A DNA stretch of 64,000 nt from Luffa acutangula (lineage: Eukaryota; Streptophyta; Magnoliopsida; Cucurbitales; Cucurbitaceae): positions 4,402,001 to 4,466,000 of the forward strand of contig CM072092.1 in assembly GCA_036850905.1 (NCBI GenBank), given 5' to 3'. The notes below the pieces were generated by a model that worked only from the letters and a program-made list of their open reading frames with translations, did no database searches and had not been told where the DNA came from. A program made the position numbers and the translations under genes. Positions within the stretch are counted from its first letter, which is position 1; the number at the start of each line of letters is the position of its first letter. Positions 36,022 to 49,600 of this stretch are shown here, in pieces.

Positions 36022-38625
36022 GCAATTCAATAAAAAAGGCTTTTACTAACAAATTATTTTGATGGTTAGTTATACACTCTCTTATAAGTGTTCTCCTGCC
36101 CAACATTTAGGTCTCAAAAACATTCCAAAAAACTTTCTTTCAAAGTGCTTTAATGTGCTTTTAATTTTTTCAAAAAAAAAAAAAAAAAAAACGTATCAAT
36201 TTTGAGTTCAAAGTGTATTAGTGTATGTCCTAAGTCCACGATTCAAAATCTAGATTTCACACTGTCCCAATTGTAAAAGTGAAAATTGTCCCTAGAAATC
36301 AAAAAGGGTCTTTTAGCATGTTTTCTATGAATTACCTACTTTTGTTCTAAGTTGCTAGCACGTTTTATTTTAGAGTTCTTGTGATTGAGTAACTGAGAAT
36401 AAAGGTGTACGTTATCGAAATAGTTAGTAATATCAATATTTTAATATCTTTCTTAACCATGCTGGCATCTTCAGGATCCTTTTTAATATTTCAAATGTGG
36501 TGTCGGTTCAATCATGTATCTCTCTACTCGAGTATCACACAATGAGTCATGACAAGAATACATCAAAATTCATTTTCAAATATATTGGAAGTATAAAAAT
36601 TTGAGACCAAAATACTAACTTAAAAACTTCATAAAAAATTGGCCTATGAATGCTCCAAAAAGGCCACTTTTTGAACTTGAACAAGACAGCATATGATCTT
36701 TCAATTTTGTAATTTGAAATTTGTTTGTCCCTTTTTTCTTATTGTCCTGCTTGGATCTTGGATTATGTTATCCTCACATGCTAAACTTCATTAATTAACT
36801 TAATTAATATATGCTAACATCTCATTTTTCATCATATCACTAATTTCCCTTTAATTTATTTATTTATTTACTTTTTAAAAAAAAAAATTTCCTTGAATTT
36901 TATGGTACATACTTCCAAATCTACCCTCACAAATTTCTGACACAACTTCTGGTCGGTGGGTATCAATCAAATATTTAACATAATCTACTTTTCATCTCAA
37001 TCAATAATACTCATTAAGTTTATGATAATTTTAATTATGACATAAATATTCCATGATTCAAATTTAGTTTTAAGAGATTGGTGTCAACAGTGTCATTGAA
37101 ATGAAATAAAAAAAGGGTAGTGTGACATTTAAAAATATTGTGTTTTCTATGAGTTACCATCCAATGATATGTCAATATTCACATCAACTTATTCGACGAG
37201 AAAAATTCAATTAAGATTTCTTCTCAATCAAGTTTAGTGAAGGTAAATACCTAACATTAAAAAGAACGACACACTCCATAAAATATAATATATTTAGATT
37301 AAACAACTCACGTCTCTTATTTTTTTATTCGAATTCAATTGTGCCAACTTGATCGATAACTGTTTTAATACTATTATACTGATTTAGTTACCAAGGTTAC
37401 TTATCCATCTAAATAAGTATTTTTGAAGAAAAAATAACTAAAAAAAGTTTCTTTGTTGAATAGAATAATGGAGAGTAAAGAGCTCATATGATGCGACTCT
37501 AACTTATTATATATCGTAATGTGCCAACTTTCTACTGCATTTTGAGATAATCATTTAACTTTTTAAACGAGACAAGTTTATAAAAGTATAAAAATTAAAA
37601 CGATAGAAATGAATATATAAAGGCGATAAAATTAAATAAAAACCGTGGAGTACACCACCTATACTAGCTAGAAATTATGGAAATCGACATATAATAATTT
37701 TCAAAATAAACTTGTTATTGAATGATATGGAATAATATAGAATAATTAGTGGTATATATGTCAAAAATTGGCATGTGAACATGATGTATAAGGTTGAATG
37801 ATGAGGGTGTTGTCACGTTCGTTTATCAAAATTCATGTGGGATTGTCCATAAAACATGTTATATGAAAAGAAAAAATATAAAATAGTTGCAATATCCCAA
37901 ACAAAATAATTAAAATATTTGGCCTTTTTAAAAGAATTTCTTCATATAGCAACAACCAAAATTGGATTTAAAAAAATGGAAAACCTTAAATAAATAAATA
38001 AATAAATAAAATTGTGGGGTGGAGTTTGATTTATTCACGGCTCTTCTGCTGGTGAGACCATGTGAGTTCGGCTGTGAGTGCTAACATAACGTGGGAATGA
38101 TTGAATTGGGCTAAGATTTATTTATTTTATTTTTTTTTGCAAAACCCAAAAAAATAAAATAAAAAAAATTAAAAAATCTATATTTTTTAATAAAAAATTA
38201 AACTTCAAAGTTTGCTGATATATTTTAAAAATAGTGTCTTTTTAGTTTCTAAATCTTTAAAAATATTTTTAAGTTTGTGTTTAAAGGCCTACAAATTTTA
38301 AAAATTGTCTAATAGATTCTTGAACTTTCAATTGTGTGGTTTAGGTTTTGAATCTTTAAAATGTCTAATAAGTCTCTAAACTCTCGATTTTGTGTCTCAT
38401 AGATCAAGATCTCTAACACATTCAAAATTATTTAAAATTAATCAAACTAGATATACAATTGGATTTGATATCTAATAAGTGTTTATATTTTCAATTTTGT
38501 GCTCAATAAGTCCATGAATTTTAAGTAAAGTCAAATGAGTCAATGACCTATTAGACACAAAATTGAAAATTCAGATAATTATCCGACACAAAATTGAAAG
38601 TTTAAACACTTATTAGACATTTTTT

Positions 38626-38890
38626 TGTTGAGGATCCCACATCGGAAAGATTGGTGGAGACCTCACAACATATAAACTACAAGGGTCACTCCACTCATTG
38701 CCAATTGGTTTTGAGATGGAAGCCCATATAATCTAATATGGTATCAAAGCCCATTAAACCCAAACCAATAAAAGAAATTGGGATCCGATCCAAGAATGGT
38801 GAACCCAAAGAGGCACCATCTTGAGGGGGCATGTTGAGGATCCCACATCGGAAAGATTGGTGGAGACCTCACAACATATAAACTACAAGG
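38626..38890 (+). mobile_element. TRIM (miniature LTR retrotransposon), 3' LTR truncated
   Basis: The 5' LTR (38626-38738, 113 bp) starts TGTTGAGGATCCCACATCGG and is followed at once by TGGTATCAAAGCC, a one-mismatch match to the initiator-Met tRNA primer-binding site TGGTATCAGAGC. After a 93-bp internal region ending in a polypurine tract (GAGGGGGCA), the LTR begins again at 38832 and is identical for 59 bp before it breaks off at 38890. It has no coding capacity, so it must be mobilised in trans. Confidence 0.82.
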
Positions 38891-39326
38891 ATCGAGATAT
38901 TATAATATTTTTACCGATTTGTAAAATATTAGATAATGTTAATATATAAATGGATAGGATATATGACAAATATATGAATTAATTACTAAGAAACATGTCC
39001 ATGTTATGATCCTCCTTTAAAACAAAAATAGATGTCATATAGAAACATAATCTAAAATTCTTAAATTTGAAAACGACTGTTCAAAGTTTTGCCACTAATT
39101 ATAAAAGTTTATAATTAAAAGTATATATAATAAAAGAAAAAAACTAATTGATAATTATAAAAAAAAAAAAAAGAACAATTTGCTTGGAATTGCAGAGCTC
39201 ACATGTGAGGTTGTTGGATTGGGGATTTTGGGTTCTTATTTAAGATGGCGGTGCTTCTCAATTCCATACCCAAACTCTTCTTTCTTCTTCTTCTTCTCTC
39301 TTTGCTTTCATTTACATTTGGCATTA

Positions 39327-41577
39327 ATGGCAAACCTTCCTTTGGCATTTGCTTTCTCTCTTGCTCTCTGCAACTTCTTCTTTATTGTCAATGCATTTAC
39401 CGCGTCGGGATGGAATCCCGCTCACGCTACCTTCTACGGCGAGAGCGATGCCTCGGGAACAATGGGTAAGTATAAGAATTATTCATTCGATAGCGTTTCT
39501 GTTTCTGGTTTTTCAAATTTTCTTTTTGGGATGAATTTAGTAACCCTTTCTTAGTTCTCTCAAATTCTAAGTTTAAAAATGGAAAATTTACATGAAAAGT
39601 GAGGGTGTAAAAGGATCATATTCAAATTGTATTATTCATATTTATTTCTTTTCTAATTTTGTCATGCACTTTATAAGACAATAATTATAATATAATAGTG
39701 TTTTTTGATATCAACTAGATTTTTATAATAAAAAAAAAAAAAAAAATTGTATACAATTTTGAAAAAAAAAAACCCTAGATTAAAATTACTAAATAAACCA
39801 TACTTAGCTTGTTTACACGATCAATAACATATTCTACCAACTTTCGAAAGTAGTATATTTTCATTATTAGTCTAATTAACTAGTGAATCTGGTAAAACTT
39901 TTGAGCCACTAAAAATGCATCACGACAAAGAATTGATAGAAAGGAACTCAATGCATAAGCAAGTAGTTTCTATCTTAAAAACCCGAGAGCGGAGTGGCAA
40001 ATTACCAAAGTACCCCTAGGAGATTAGAACAACCCAACCCCATCTAAAAATAATAATAATAATGATAATAAAGAAAAATAAATTAAAAAGAAAATTTTAT
40101 TTTCTCGCCGGAGAAACAGGTTTCTAAAGATATTTTATTTGCGGCGGTTGCAGGCGGAGCTTGTGGGTATGGGAACTTGTACCAGACTGGGTACGGGACG
40201 AGGACGGCGGCGCTGAGCACGGCGCTGTTCAACGACGGCGCATCGTGCGGGCAGTGCTTCAAGATCATGTGCGATTACAAGACGGATCCACGGTGGTGCG
40301 TGAAAGGGACGTCGGTGACGGTGACGGCGACCAATTTCTGCCCACCCAACTTCGCTCTGCCGAACAACAATGGCGGATGGTGCAACCCTCCGCTCAAGCA
40401 CTTCGACATGGCCCAACCTGCTTGGGAGAAGATCGGCATTTACAGAGGCGGAATCATCCCTGTCCTCTACCAAAGGTATCGTAATCATCCAAATTATTCC
40501 CAAACATTTCTAAGCTCTCGTTCTTGAATTTTCAATGTCGTGTTTAATAAGATTCTCGATTTTGGAATGCCTCGTAATTCTCTAAAAACTTTTTGAGATT
40601 ATTGGATTTGATAGGTTTTTAAACTTACAAAATGATTGGAGGTTGTTTGAAACTTTCAATTTTTTTGTATGATTAGATTCGTGGTTTGACCAAATATTAG
40701 CATTTAAAGATGTATTGGAAGCACGTAAGTTAGTTGGAGTGAATAGTCTGTGGGGAGATATGAAGTTAAAAAAAAAAATAATGACAATGACTACGCATGT
40801 TGTTTTTTAGAAATTTTTTAGGCAAAATTAGACATTTTTAAAGTTTCTTATTGAAATAAAATAAACTTCATAGTCTATACACAAAAAATGAACTTTTTGA
40901 AAGTTTGGAGATCAACATGAAGTAAATTTGATGAATTTAAAAAATAAAAAATTTATGTCATGTTTTGATAACCATTTTGTTTTTCGTTTTTTAAAAATTA
41001 AGCTTATAAACACTACTTACACCTATCCGTTTTCTTGTTTTGTTATCTAACTTTTTCTCATGGTTTCATAAACTAAGAAATTAAAAAAGAACAAAAAAAG
41101 AAAAAAAAATAGTTTTCAAAAACTTGATTTTCTTCCTAGAATGTGTCCTCGACGTATATGAAAACCATTGAAGGAAATTAAATGAAAAGAAAACAAGTAT
41201 AATTTAAAAAATTGAAACGAAACGAATCCTTATATCAGTAACGAATTAAATTTTGTGAATGTAGAGTTCCTTGCGTAAAGAAAGGAGGTGTAAGATTCAC
41301 AGTGAATGGAAGAGACTATTTTGAATTGGTATTGATAACCAATGTGGGAGGAGCTGGGGACATCCAATCAGTGTCCATAAAGGGCTCAAAATCCTCCAAT
41401 TGGATGCCAATGTCAAGGAATTGGGGGGCCAATTGGCAATCCAATTCCTATCTAAATGGCCAATCTTTGTCCTTCAAGGTCACCACCACCGATGGCCAGA
41501 CCCAAGTTTTCAACAATGTTGTCCCTTCAAGTTGGAGGTTTGGCCAAACATTTGCAAGCAAGGTCCAATTCCGCTGA
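39327..41577 (+). CDS. EXPA: Alpha-expansin (EXPA)
   Basis: Three exons, 39327-39465, 40154-40475 and 41265-41577, give 257 residues, the usual EXPA length. A signal peptide covers about residues 1-24. Domain 1 (GH45-like, non-hydrolytic) shows HATFYGESDASGTMGGACGYG, the paired cysteines (SCGQCFKIMC, WCVKG, NFCPPN, WCNPP) and the HFD motif. Domain 2 (cellulose-binding, CBM63-like) carries NWGANWQSNSYLNGQ, SLSFKVTT and the terminal SWRFGQTFASKVQF. Expansins loosen wall matrix-cellulose contacts at acid pH and drive cell growth. The sequence reminds me most of the Arabidopsis EXPA11 group, a memory-based guess. Intron 2 (789 bp) contains a MITE-like insert. The ATG is the first in frame that yields a good signal peptide. 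Confidence 0.95.
40960..41233. mobile_element. MITE-like element in expansin intron 2
   Basis: GTTTTGATAACCATTTTGTT and AAGCTTATAAACACTACTTAC match the left part of the element at 4509. The right side has the family's AAAACAAGTATAATTT and GAAACGAAACGAATCC remnants. It ends about 30 bp before the acceptor at 41264. Confidence 0.6.
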
Positions 41578-44515
41578 GACAGGCCGATCGAGCTCGTGCG
41601 GGTTTAGGGTTGTGGGTTTAGGGGTGATCGGATTGGCAGAGGCGTGCCCAAGTGGTTTTTTTTAATCTACGGAAAGCAGCCCGCCACCTAATTTCAGCTA
41701 TCTGGTTACCGTCTGAAGAAAGATCCACGACATTCTTAACTGATATGGGAGTTTGAATTTGTGCAAGCAAAGTAATAAGAGGCCGAAGCAAATTACTTTA
41801 TGGCTTCAAAGCTTTAGGGATGTTTAATTACTCATATAAAGTTTTTATATATGGTTTTTCTTTTTTCTTTTTCTCTTTTTCTTTTAAAGTCAATTTGTAA
41901 TCTTAGTTACAGTGAAAAGTTATATATCATATATAATATATATATGTCTCTAGCAACTTTGTGTCGTTATATATATGTTCGCTACATTTGTTTCATGTTT
42001 GACTTTTCTCTCTTACTTATGTATATTAGTAGTGTATTTTTCTACAAACGGTTGACCGAATAAGCTCATGAAGTTAGTTTTACGGTTTTTTTTAACAAAA
42101 GGTGCTTACATCTATTAAATATTGTAAGTTTATTTTCAATATCAATTTCCTTAAAAGACTTCTTTTATCATAATCCATATGAAGTGTTGCAAGATTGTCC
42201 CTTTTATATTCAATATCTTTGTAACTCTTCTATGGATTATAGAGCACTTCTCTATGTTTAAATGTTAGATTGTGATTCTTCTTCAAGTTTTCTAGAAAAT
42301 TTATTTCTTGTTTCTGTGTAGTTTTTCTAAGATACTTGTTGACCTTTTGGCATGCTGAGTGGTATACTATAATGTCACAATCGTTTGTGAGACTAAGTAA
42401 TTGTTCTCCCTTTTCTTGCTACTAGTGACAATAGATCAAACAAAATGCTCAAGATTTTTTACATTGATTCTCTTTCACCAATTTTATTCTTTTGTGATTA
42501 TTATGCAATTATTTGTATTATCACTAATCCATCTTTTTATGAGGATAAGAAACATATATAAAGATTTATTGTTGTTTTCTACACGATAAGATCATTTATA
42601 ACAATCTAACAAAATAAGAAAAATTATATAGGGAGAGTCTAATCAAACAAACTCCCCACACTGGACACACATCATCGTGAGACACATCAAACATTTTAAA
42701 GTTTATTTTCTTTTTCTTCAAGCAACAAATATTTTCGTGCGTTACACTTCTAATGCTCCACTTTATCGTCTCATCAACCACGTGTTCTATATATATTTCT
42801 AACATTTAATATTGATTTGCCAATCATTTATGATGTCACCATCAAATGAAACTTAAACAAATTGAAAAGTTTAGGATAAAGGAAAAGGAGAAAAATAAAA
42901 GTAAACGCAACTTTAATAATACATATCTCATTCGGTGTATGATATAAAATAGGAAGAAAAAAAAGGTGAGGAGTTAGTTGTAATGTAAGTCCAAGTTCAT
43001 GAGATCCAATTATTGGTAATTAGTTATGAATAATAAAGTTGGATAAAAAGGGATTATTGACCACTTAACCACTCCCCTTTCTCTCTTCACTTTATTTTAA
43101 TTACATAATTAAATAATTAATTAGTACAACTCTCTCAATGCAGCTTCTCATCCAATAGATTTGTTGGTTGCTTTTACATCAAGCGATGAACTACGCCAAT
43201 CACGGAAATTCATTTTGACTTTTTTTTTTCTTCTTTCTTTCTTGTTTTTATCGAATTAAATTCTAAACTTAAAAATAAAGGGTGGAATTACTATTTTTTT
43301 TTAGTTGTCTTAAGAAGCCTAATTTTTAAAAACCAAATGGGACCTAAACTATGACATAATAACATAGGGTTCAATCTCAAAATCAATTGACAATGAGTAA
43401 AGTAATTCATCTATCTTATAAATTATGAGGTTTTCAGTTATCTTTTCAATGTGGGATCCTCGACATAAAGCATCGAGCAAAAAAATTATTTTATCTCTCA
43501 TCTTTAATTTTTCATTAATTATTTAATCTAAATTTGAATCCTTTTTTATTCTTGACATCAAGCCGACTGCATTTATCTTCGAATATGTGTGATGAACATA
43601 AATATTTACTTTTCAAATAATTGATAAATGAACAAAACATTTCTCTATGTCAAAGATTTCCTTAAATAATTTATGCTTAAATCCTACGTTTAATTCTTTT
43701 TCTTTTTTCTTTTTATTAATTTTTCTTCTTGATTTCTAAAATTTCAAATATACTATCTTAGCACTAACAAAGAAATTACATGTGGTAGTTCAAGTTGTTG
43801 CTCTTCTCTCCCTCCCTTGGAAACTATGATGATTTTGTTGGATGATCACATCGATTTAGTTACTTGTAAGTGGTCGTGATCATATCTCTCGTAGTAATGT
43901 GTTAGATGATGTAAAAAGGTTCATAACAAATAGTCAGATACTAAAGTGTCGACCAGAGTTATAGCCACTAAAAAAAAGTTGTAGTTGGCTCAAGATTTGT
44001 GAACTTTTCGAGAGTATGGTCCTTTTATTTCTAATCCCTCAATATAGTTTTTAGTTTCTCTTGTTTCTTTTTTTCCAATGTAATAAAATTTTAATACTAA
44101 AGACTCACATGATATAGCTCACAAGTTCGCTAAACACGTCCTTTCTCATTCGTACTCTTGTTGTCGGTCCACTCATCTTCCCTCTTGAATATAGCAGATC
44201 TTTACGTGGATCCGCCGTATGTTTAATTTCCCTTTCTAAATAAAATAAAATTGAACAAAATAGATCAGAAGAAGAAGTCAGAGGCAACTTTTCTCATGAA
44301 GTAAATCCCAAAGTAACCAACATATCAAACTTTTGCAATCTCAACCCAAAGAAGAAAAAAAAGGCAAGAGGGCCCAGCCCCATTCCTGCTCCCTTCAAAA
44401 GCGCTTTGCTTTAACATCACAACTCCACCCAAACCAGTGCTTTTGGATCACCAAATATTCCAACAACCATCTCCCTCTCCAATAACCACTCTCTCACTTC
44501 CCCCTTTTCCATACA
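41578..44515. other. 3' UTR of the expansin gene and AT-rich intergenic stretch
   Basis: I see no gene. The only recognisable repeat is a TRIM LTR fragment on the minus strand (43365-43465, starting TGTCGAGGATCCCACATTG at its right end). The last 200 bp are the pyrimidine-rich promoter of the peroxidase gene. Confidence 0.55.
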
Positions 44516-44523
44516 TATAAATA
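44516..44523 (+). promoter_or_regulatory. TATA box of the peroxidase gene
   Basis: TATAAATA lies 61-68 nt upstream of the start codon and is followed by a CT-rich leader. The spacing predicts a leader of about 35-40 nt. Confidence 0.7.
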
Positions 44524-44583
44524 CTCTCCTCTCTTTCAAATCAAACACTACCACTCAACATCTTCATTTTTTCCTCCAAAACC

Positions 44584-45952
44584 ATGTCTCTCTTCACATT
44601 TCTTCTCCTCTTTTCTTCCTTCCTTCCCTCTCTCAATGCCTTGAGCTACCACTACTACGACCACACGTGCCCCGACCTCGAGTCGATCGTCGCCCGAGAA
44701 GTCCACTTGGCCGCCGTTAACGACAAGACCGTCCCTGCTGCACTGCTCCGAATGCACTTCCATGACTGTTTCATTAGAGTAAGGCAATTAATTAATGACA
44801 AAGAAGAAGAGTTTTGTGTCAATTCATCATAGAATTTGTATGGATTCTAATCTCTCTTATGATACTTTTTTGTGTCAAAAGGGTTGTGATGGCTCTGTAC
44901 TTCTCGACTCCAAGGGAAAGAACACTGCTGAAAAAGATGGCCCTCCCAATATTTCGTTGCATGCTTTTTATGTCATCGACAATGCCAAGAAAGCCATTGA
45001 ATCTGCCTGCCCTGGCGTCGTTTCTTGTGCTGATATCTTGGCCCTTGCTGCTCGAGATGCCGTTGCTTTGGTAATTTATAATTTCAACTTTTTTCATTCC
45101 TGATCGTCGAGAATCTCACGTTGAAAAAAGATAAGAGGAGACCTCATAATTTTACATGAGTGTTGAAAAAAGATAAGAGGAAACCCATGTTATCTAATAT
45201 TCACTCCTACCCCTAATGACTTTGATAAAACTCAAATTCTGAATGATTTTTGCCATTGAAATCAGTCTGGAGGTCCTCATTGGCAAGTCCCAAAAGGAAG
45301 AAAAGATGGAAGAATCTCAAAAGCAACTGAAACCAGACAATTGCCTGCTCCCACATTCAACTTCTCTCAACTCCAACAAAGCTTCTCCCAAAGAGGACTT
45401 TCTATTCAAGATCTTGTTGCTCTTTCAGGTCATCATCTCGTGTTAAATCATCACTAAACTCTAACGGTTTAAACCGTTAAAAAATAACTAACGATATTTT
45501 GATACCATGTCAAATCACGACTACTTAAGTTGATAAGTTACGGTATATTTACAGGCGGTCACACGTTGGGATTCGCCCACTGCTCGTCATTTCAAAACCG
45601 AATCCACAACTTCAACTCGACGGTCGACGTCGACCCGTCGCTGCAGCCGTCGTTCGCGGCCAGCCTCCGGAGCATATGTCCGGCTCACAACAAGGTGAAA
45701 AACGCAGGGTCCGCCATGGATTCAAGCTCCACAGTATTTGACAATGCATATTTCAAGGTGCTGCTTCAAGGGCAGAGCATTTTTTCTTCAGATCAATCTT
45801 TGCTTTCAACTCCCAAAACAAAGGCTTTGGTTTCTAAGTTCGCCAATGAACAACAGCTCTTTGAGAAGGCTTTTGTCAAGTCGATGGTCAAGATGAGTCG
45901 GATCGCCGGCGCCGGCGAAGAAGTCCGGCTGAACTGCAGGGTGGTCAGGTGA
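44584..45952 (+). CDS. PER64: Class III secretory peroxidase, PER64-like
   Basis: Four exons, 44584-44778, 44882-45070, 45266-45428 and 45555-45952, give 314 residues: the classical four-exon structure and normal length of class III peroxidases. A signal peptide covers about residues 1-20. Visible are the distal heme site LLRMHFHDCF with catalytic Arg and His, the Ca-site GCDGSVLL, SCADILALAARD, LSGGPHW and the proximal heme ligand in SGGHTLGFAHC. The cysteines for four disulfides appear present. Blocks such as SKGKNTAEKDGPPNISLHAF match Arabidopsis PER64 closely as I remember it. PER64 sits at the Casparian strip and uses H2O2 to polymerise lignin in the endodermal wall. Orthology is inference. 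Intron 2 holds a TRIM LTR fragment. Confidence 0.95.
45101..45199 (+). repeat. TRIM LTR fragment in peroxidase intron 2
   Basis: TCGAGAATCTCACGTTGAAAAAAGATAAGAGGAGACCTCA and the ending CCATGTTATCTAATA resemble the LTR at 24119, with part of the middle replaced by a repeat of GTTGAAAAAAGATAAGAGG. It makes up about half of the 195-bp intron. Confidence 0.55.
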
Positions 45953-46678
45953 AATTTAATGTTTGGATTTTTTTTTTTCTTTTTTTTTGGGGGGGAATTA
46001 ATTTTCAGCTTTTGGGAGTGGTAATTAATGGGGTGGTTTTGGAAGCTTTGGATTGTGTGGATGAAAGGAACTGCTTGATTTTGAATTATATATATTTAAT
46101 TATAGGAAAAGGCTAAGGTTGGTTTGAAATTTGATTTGTTTGGAGTAATTGTGAATTTTTTTTTTTTTTTGTTTGTAATGTATTTTTTTTGTTTATGTAT
46201 GGAAATTTAAGTGGAGAAAATTTATTGTATTTGGAAGAATTTCAATTTCTTTTCTCCATTTTTTTGGTTTATTTTTATCTTATTGTAATTTTTAAGCGTT
46301 GAAATTAATACATCGTTTAAATTAAATGTTCAAATTTAAGTAAATTATATCAAGGCTGACAAAAGAATATGCACACAAAAATATAGTTTTGTCTAGTTGT
46401 ATTAATGCTTGTAATTCTTCACTTCTAAATTTTTTTTTAAAAAAAAAAAGTAAATTGTATTGATTATAAGTTTAGAGTTCAATCTGATGATCGAGAAATT
46501 TAATGTTAAAATGGATGAGTTGAATGGTAGAAAGTTAAAAAGAAAAAAAAAATACATATTATTTTGATAGATTATTTTTACTTTAAATATAAGATTAGTT
46601 TGAAATGTACTTATTTTCTTTTTCCTCAAATCATTCTATTTATTAAAAAAATAAAAAACAAAAACAAAAACAAAACGT
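45953..46678. other. Peroxidase 3' UTR and AT-rich spacer
   Basis: Homopolymer T and A runs dominate. No gene or clear repeat is visible before the LINE target site. Confidence 0.55.
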
Positions 46679-46688
46679 GAAACTCTTA

Positions 46689-49600
46689 TTTTTTTTTTTT
46701 TTTTTGATACAAGAAAGGCATCAGTCGCCCAAAGAAATAAGACCCAATACTAAGCAAAACAGACTATCAGACTCCCCTAAACTGGCTCATATTCACCAAA
46801 ACAAGATGCTACACACTCCTAGCCACAGATCCCTCCAGAGCTTTAGCAGGCATGGCAAAACAAAACATCACACTATACTCAGCCTACCATCAGCCGAAAA
46901 CAGGTCCTCAATAGGCCTATCTGGAAGAACACGCCACGAAAGACTTGGCCACACCGGGCCTCCAGCCCAATAGTAACACTAGCTGGAAACCCCCACACGA
47001 TCATGAAACAAGCTAATCCTCAACTCCACTTCAGGCCCGCTCAACCAAACATGAAGGAAATCGTGATCTCCCAGAAAAAACAACCTGCACAATTCCCCAC
47101 AGAATGAAGCACCTAGCATATATAAATCATCAAGCAGTCTAGGAAGATAAAGACAGAACAATCTAGGACCCTCTTTCACATTCACCCCAAACTAGTAAAC
47201 ATGAGTCATTCAAGCAGCATAATGGGCACCAAAGCAGGATCAGAAGAATGGACCCTTATCATGACAAAGCCCCGTACAACAAGTGCTACACATTTGCCTA
47301 GGAGAAGCAGACAACATGATAACAGAAAATGAAGCAAAGTCAAGGTTCACTGGAGAATTCTCTCGTGAGTGTGTGATAAGCCCTCCCTAGAGCCGCCCTA
47401 CTTACCCTGGCAAGATTTATAAGTCCCCTCCACCCATCTTCCCCCTACACTGGAACAAAGGCTTCACTCAAAACGACTGAAGGAACCAAATAAGTTGCTA
47501 ACACACCACCCACCGAAACCCCAAGAAACATCATTTTCTTTTCTTTCCACTCTTTCCCTTCCATTTTCATTTTCATACTCATGTTCTCCACCATACTTTC
47601 CTCAAAATTTCTTTCTCATCTCAACCTTTCTTTTCTTTCTCAGACTTTCTTTTCAATCTCGCTCTTTCTTTTCTCTCTCACTCCTCCCTTTTATTCACAC
47701 ACCCCAGGCAGGGAGCTAGCTTTCACACTGCAGAGTAGGGACCCCTAACCCGAGTTTTACTCTTGGATGGCCTAACTGAACACACTGCAGGCAGCTCTTT
47801 TCACCCCTTATTTTGCGCCTCGTGCAAACAACTCTAATTTGCATCCCGGACAGACTTCCTAGATCCACCCTATATCCTATCGAGGTGACAACGGACTTAA
47901 GGAACCCATAAAGCAAACCTAAGCTTTCGAGACTAGCTAAAAGAAAGGCCAAGTGCATAAGGAAGCAAGAATAGACCAGAAACACTCAAAACCAGATTCA
48001 GAAAATGCCACCCGCCACCACCTCAATCCCAGGCAAAGGATAAAGCACAACTGCACATACAGGGTTTATCCCCAACAAGGCCCACAACCAACCCCACCAC
48101 TAGGCGCCAAAACCAGCCCTGTTCCAAAAGAGGACCACCACACAGCCTCATGCCTCAAACCCAATTCTAGTAGATAGGAAAACCCACCCCGAATCATGCA
48201 AGTAAACAATCTGGCATACAGAAGACATCAATACTTGGACCAAGGTCCACTAGCATGCATAAATTACCCTCCCCAGCTAAGCATCATGCAATGTCCCCAT
48301 AGCCAAATCTACCATGCAATCATAAGAACAAAGTACAAAACCAGCAAGAATAAGGAAACAGAAACCTTCCCTGATTAAAAAGCGGCTGGAAGAAACCTGC
48401 AGTTGCTTAGATCGAATACCTTAATCGCACAGAAGACTTCCTCAACGGGAAGACAACACATCACACCTTAGAACATCAGAAATTTCGCTAGGCCCCTCTT
48501 CAAGCCAAACATGGTCAACATAAGAAAAGGCCAGGCTAGCTAAAACATGCGCCACCCTGTTTTCCTGGCGTGGCGAAAACAAAATCTTGTTGTTGTCCCA
48601 AGGCTGGAGGATTAATCGGACATCCTCCATCAATCGCCCTACTTCCGAAACATCCTGGATACCACCATGAAGGATCTTAACCAACCTTAGAGAGTCGGTC
48701 TCCACCATAAACTCAGCAAACCCCAACTGTCGAGCCAGCTGAATCCCTTTATACACAGCCCAACCTTCCGCCAAATCCACACTCCAACACCTCTGTAAGC
48801 TCAGACAGGCCGCCATAAAGACCTCACCGTCAGCCCCACGCAGTACACAGCCGGCCCCCGCCTCCCCTGTATCAGGCCTGACCGAGGCATCAACATTGAG
48901 TTTTAGCTCCCCAGCAGGAGGCGGCCTCCACACACAGTGCTCCTCATGGCCACCCAGCTGGCCCTGCGAGGCGTCCCTCACCAGGCAGCGCCCCCCACCA
49001 TATGAAAAGCACGAAGGTAGTCACTCGAAAAAGCCCATAAGTCTCGAGCATCGAACTGACCGCCCCAACTCATGCTATTCCGAAGATTCCACACAGACCA
49101 CCAGAAGATGACCACAAGCTCAAAATCCAGCCCCGGGAGGCTGTCCTTCATCGCCCCAATGATCTCCTCGAAATGGAAATGGAAAAATGACTGATGAAGT
49201 GGAGCAAACTTGGAGCAGTTCCACATACCCCTGACCACCGAGCACTTCCAAAACAGGTGGATGCGGTCCTCAACATAATCACAACACAAAACACACAAAC
49301 TCAGGACATTGACGCCACGTTTGAGAAGGTTCACCTTAGTAGGCAGACGGTCATGGAGCAATCGCCATAGAAAGAACTTATGCTTGTTGGGCACATTCAG
49401 CCTCCAAAAACTAGACCACCACGTGCGAATCCCATCAGTATTCGAAGGCGAAGGTCGACCCCGAGCGGCCAACATATGAGCCAGTCGATACCCACTTTTC
49501 ACAGAAAAAACCCCATGCTTCTCAAAATGTCAAATTAACCGATCCTCCCCCAAACCATGTCGTAGAGGGATTCCCAAGATTGCCTCACAATCAGACTCAC

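Larger units (their letters stand above)
33241..38625. other. Long AT-rich intergenic stretch with SINEs
   Basis: I find no gene. It contains a SINE relic on the minus strand (33926-34010), SINE copies at 34783, 35108 and 35917, a TA microsatellite (35010-35037), many A/T runs and, from about 38215, inverted copies of the 'tctaataagtctctaaactttcaattttgtgt' motif that run up to the TRIM element. Confidence 0.6.

Noticed and set aside
40135..40503. 122-codon frame antisense to expansin exon 2
   Set aside because: It is a shadow of the GC-rich exon. The sense frame has all the expansin motifs.
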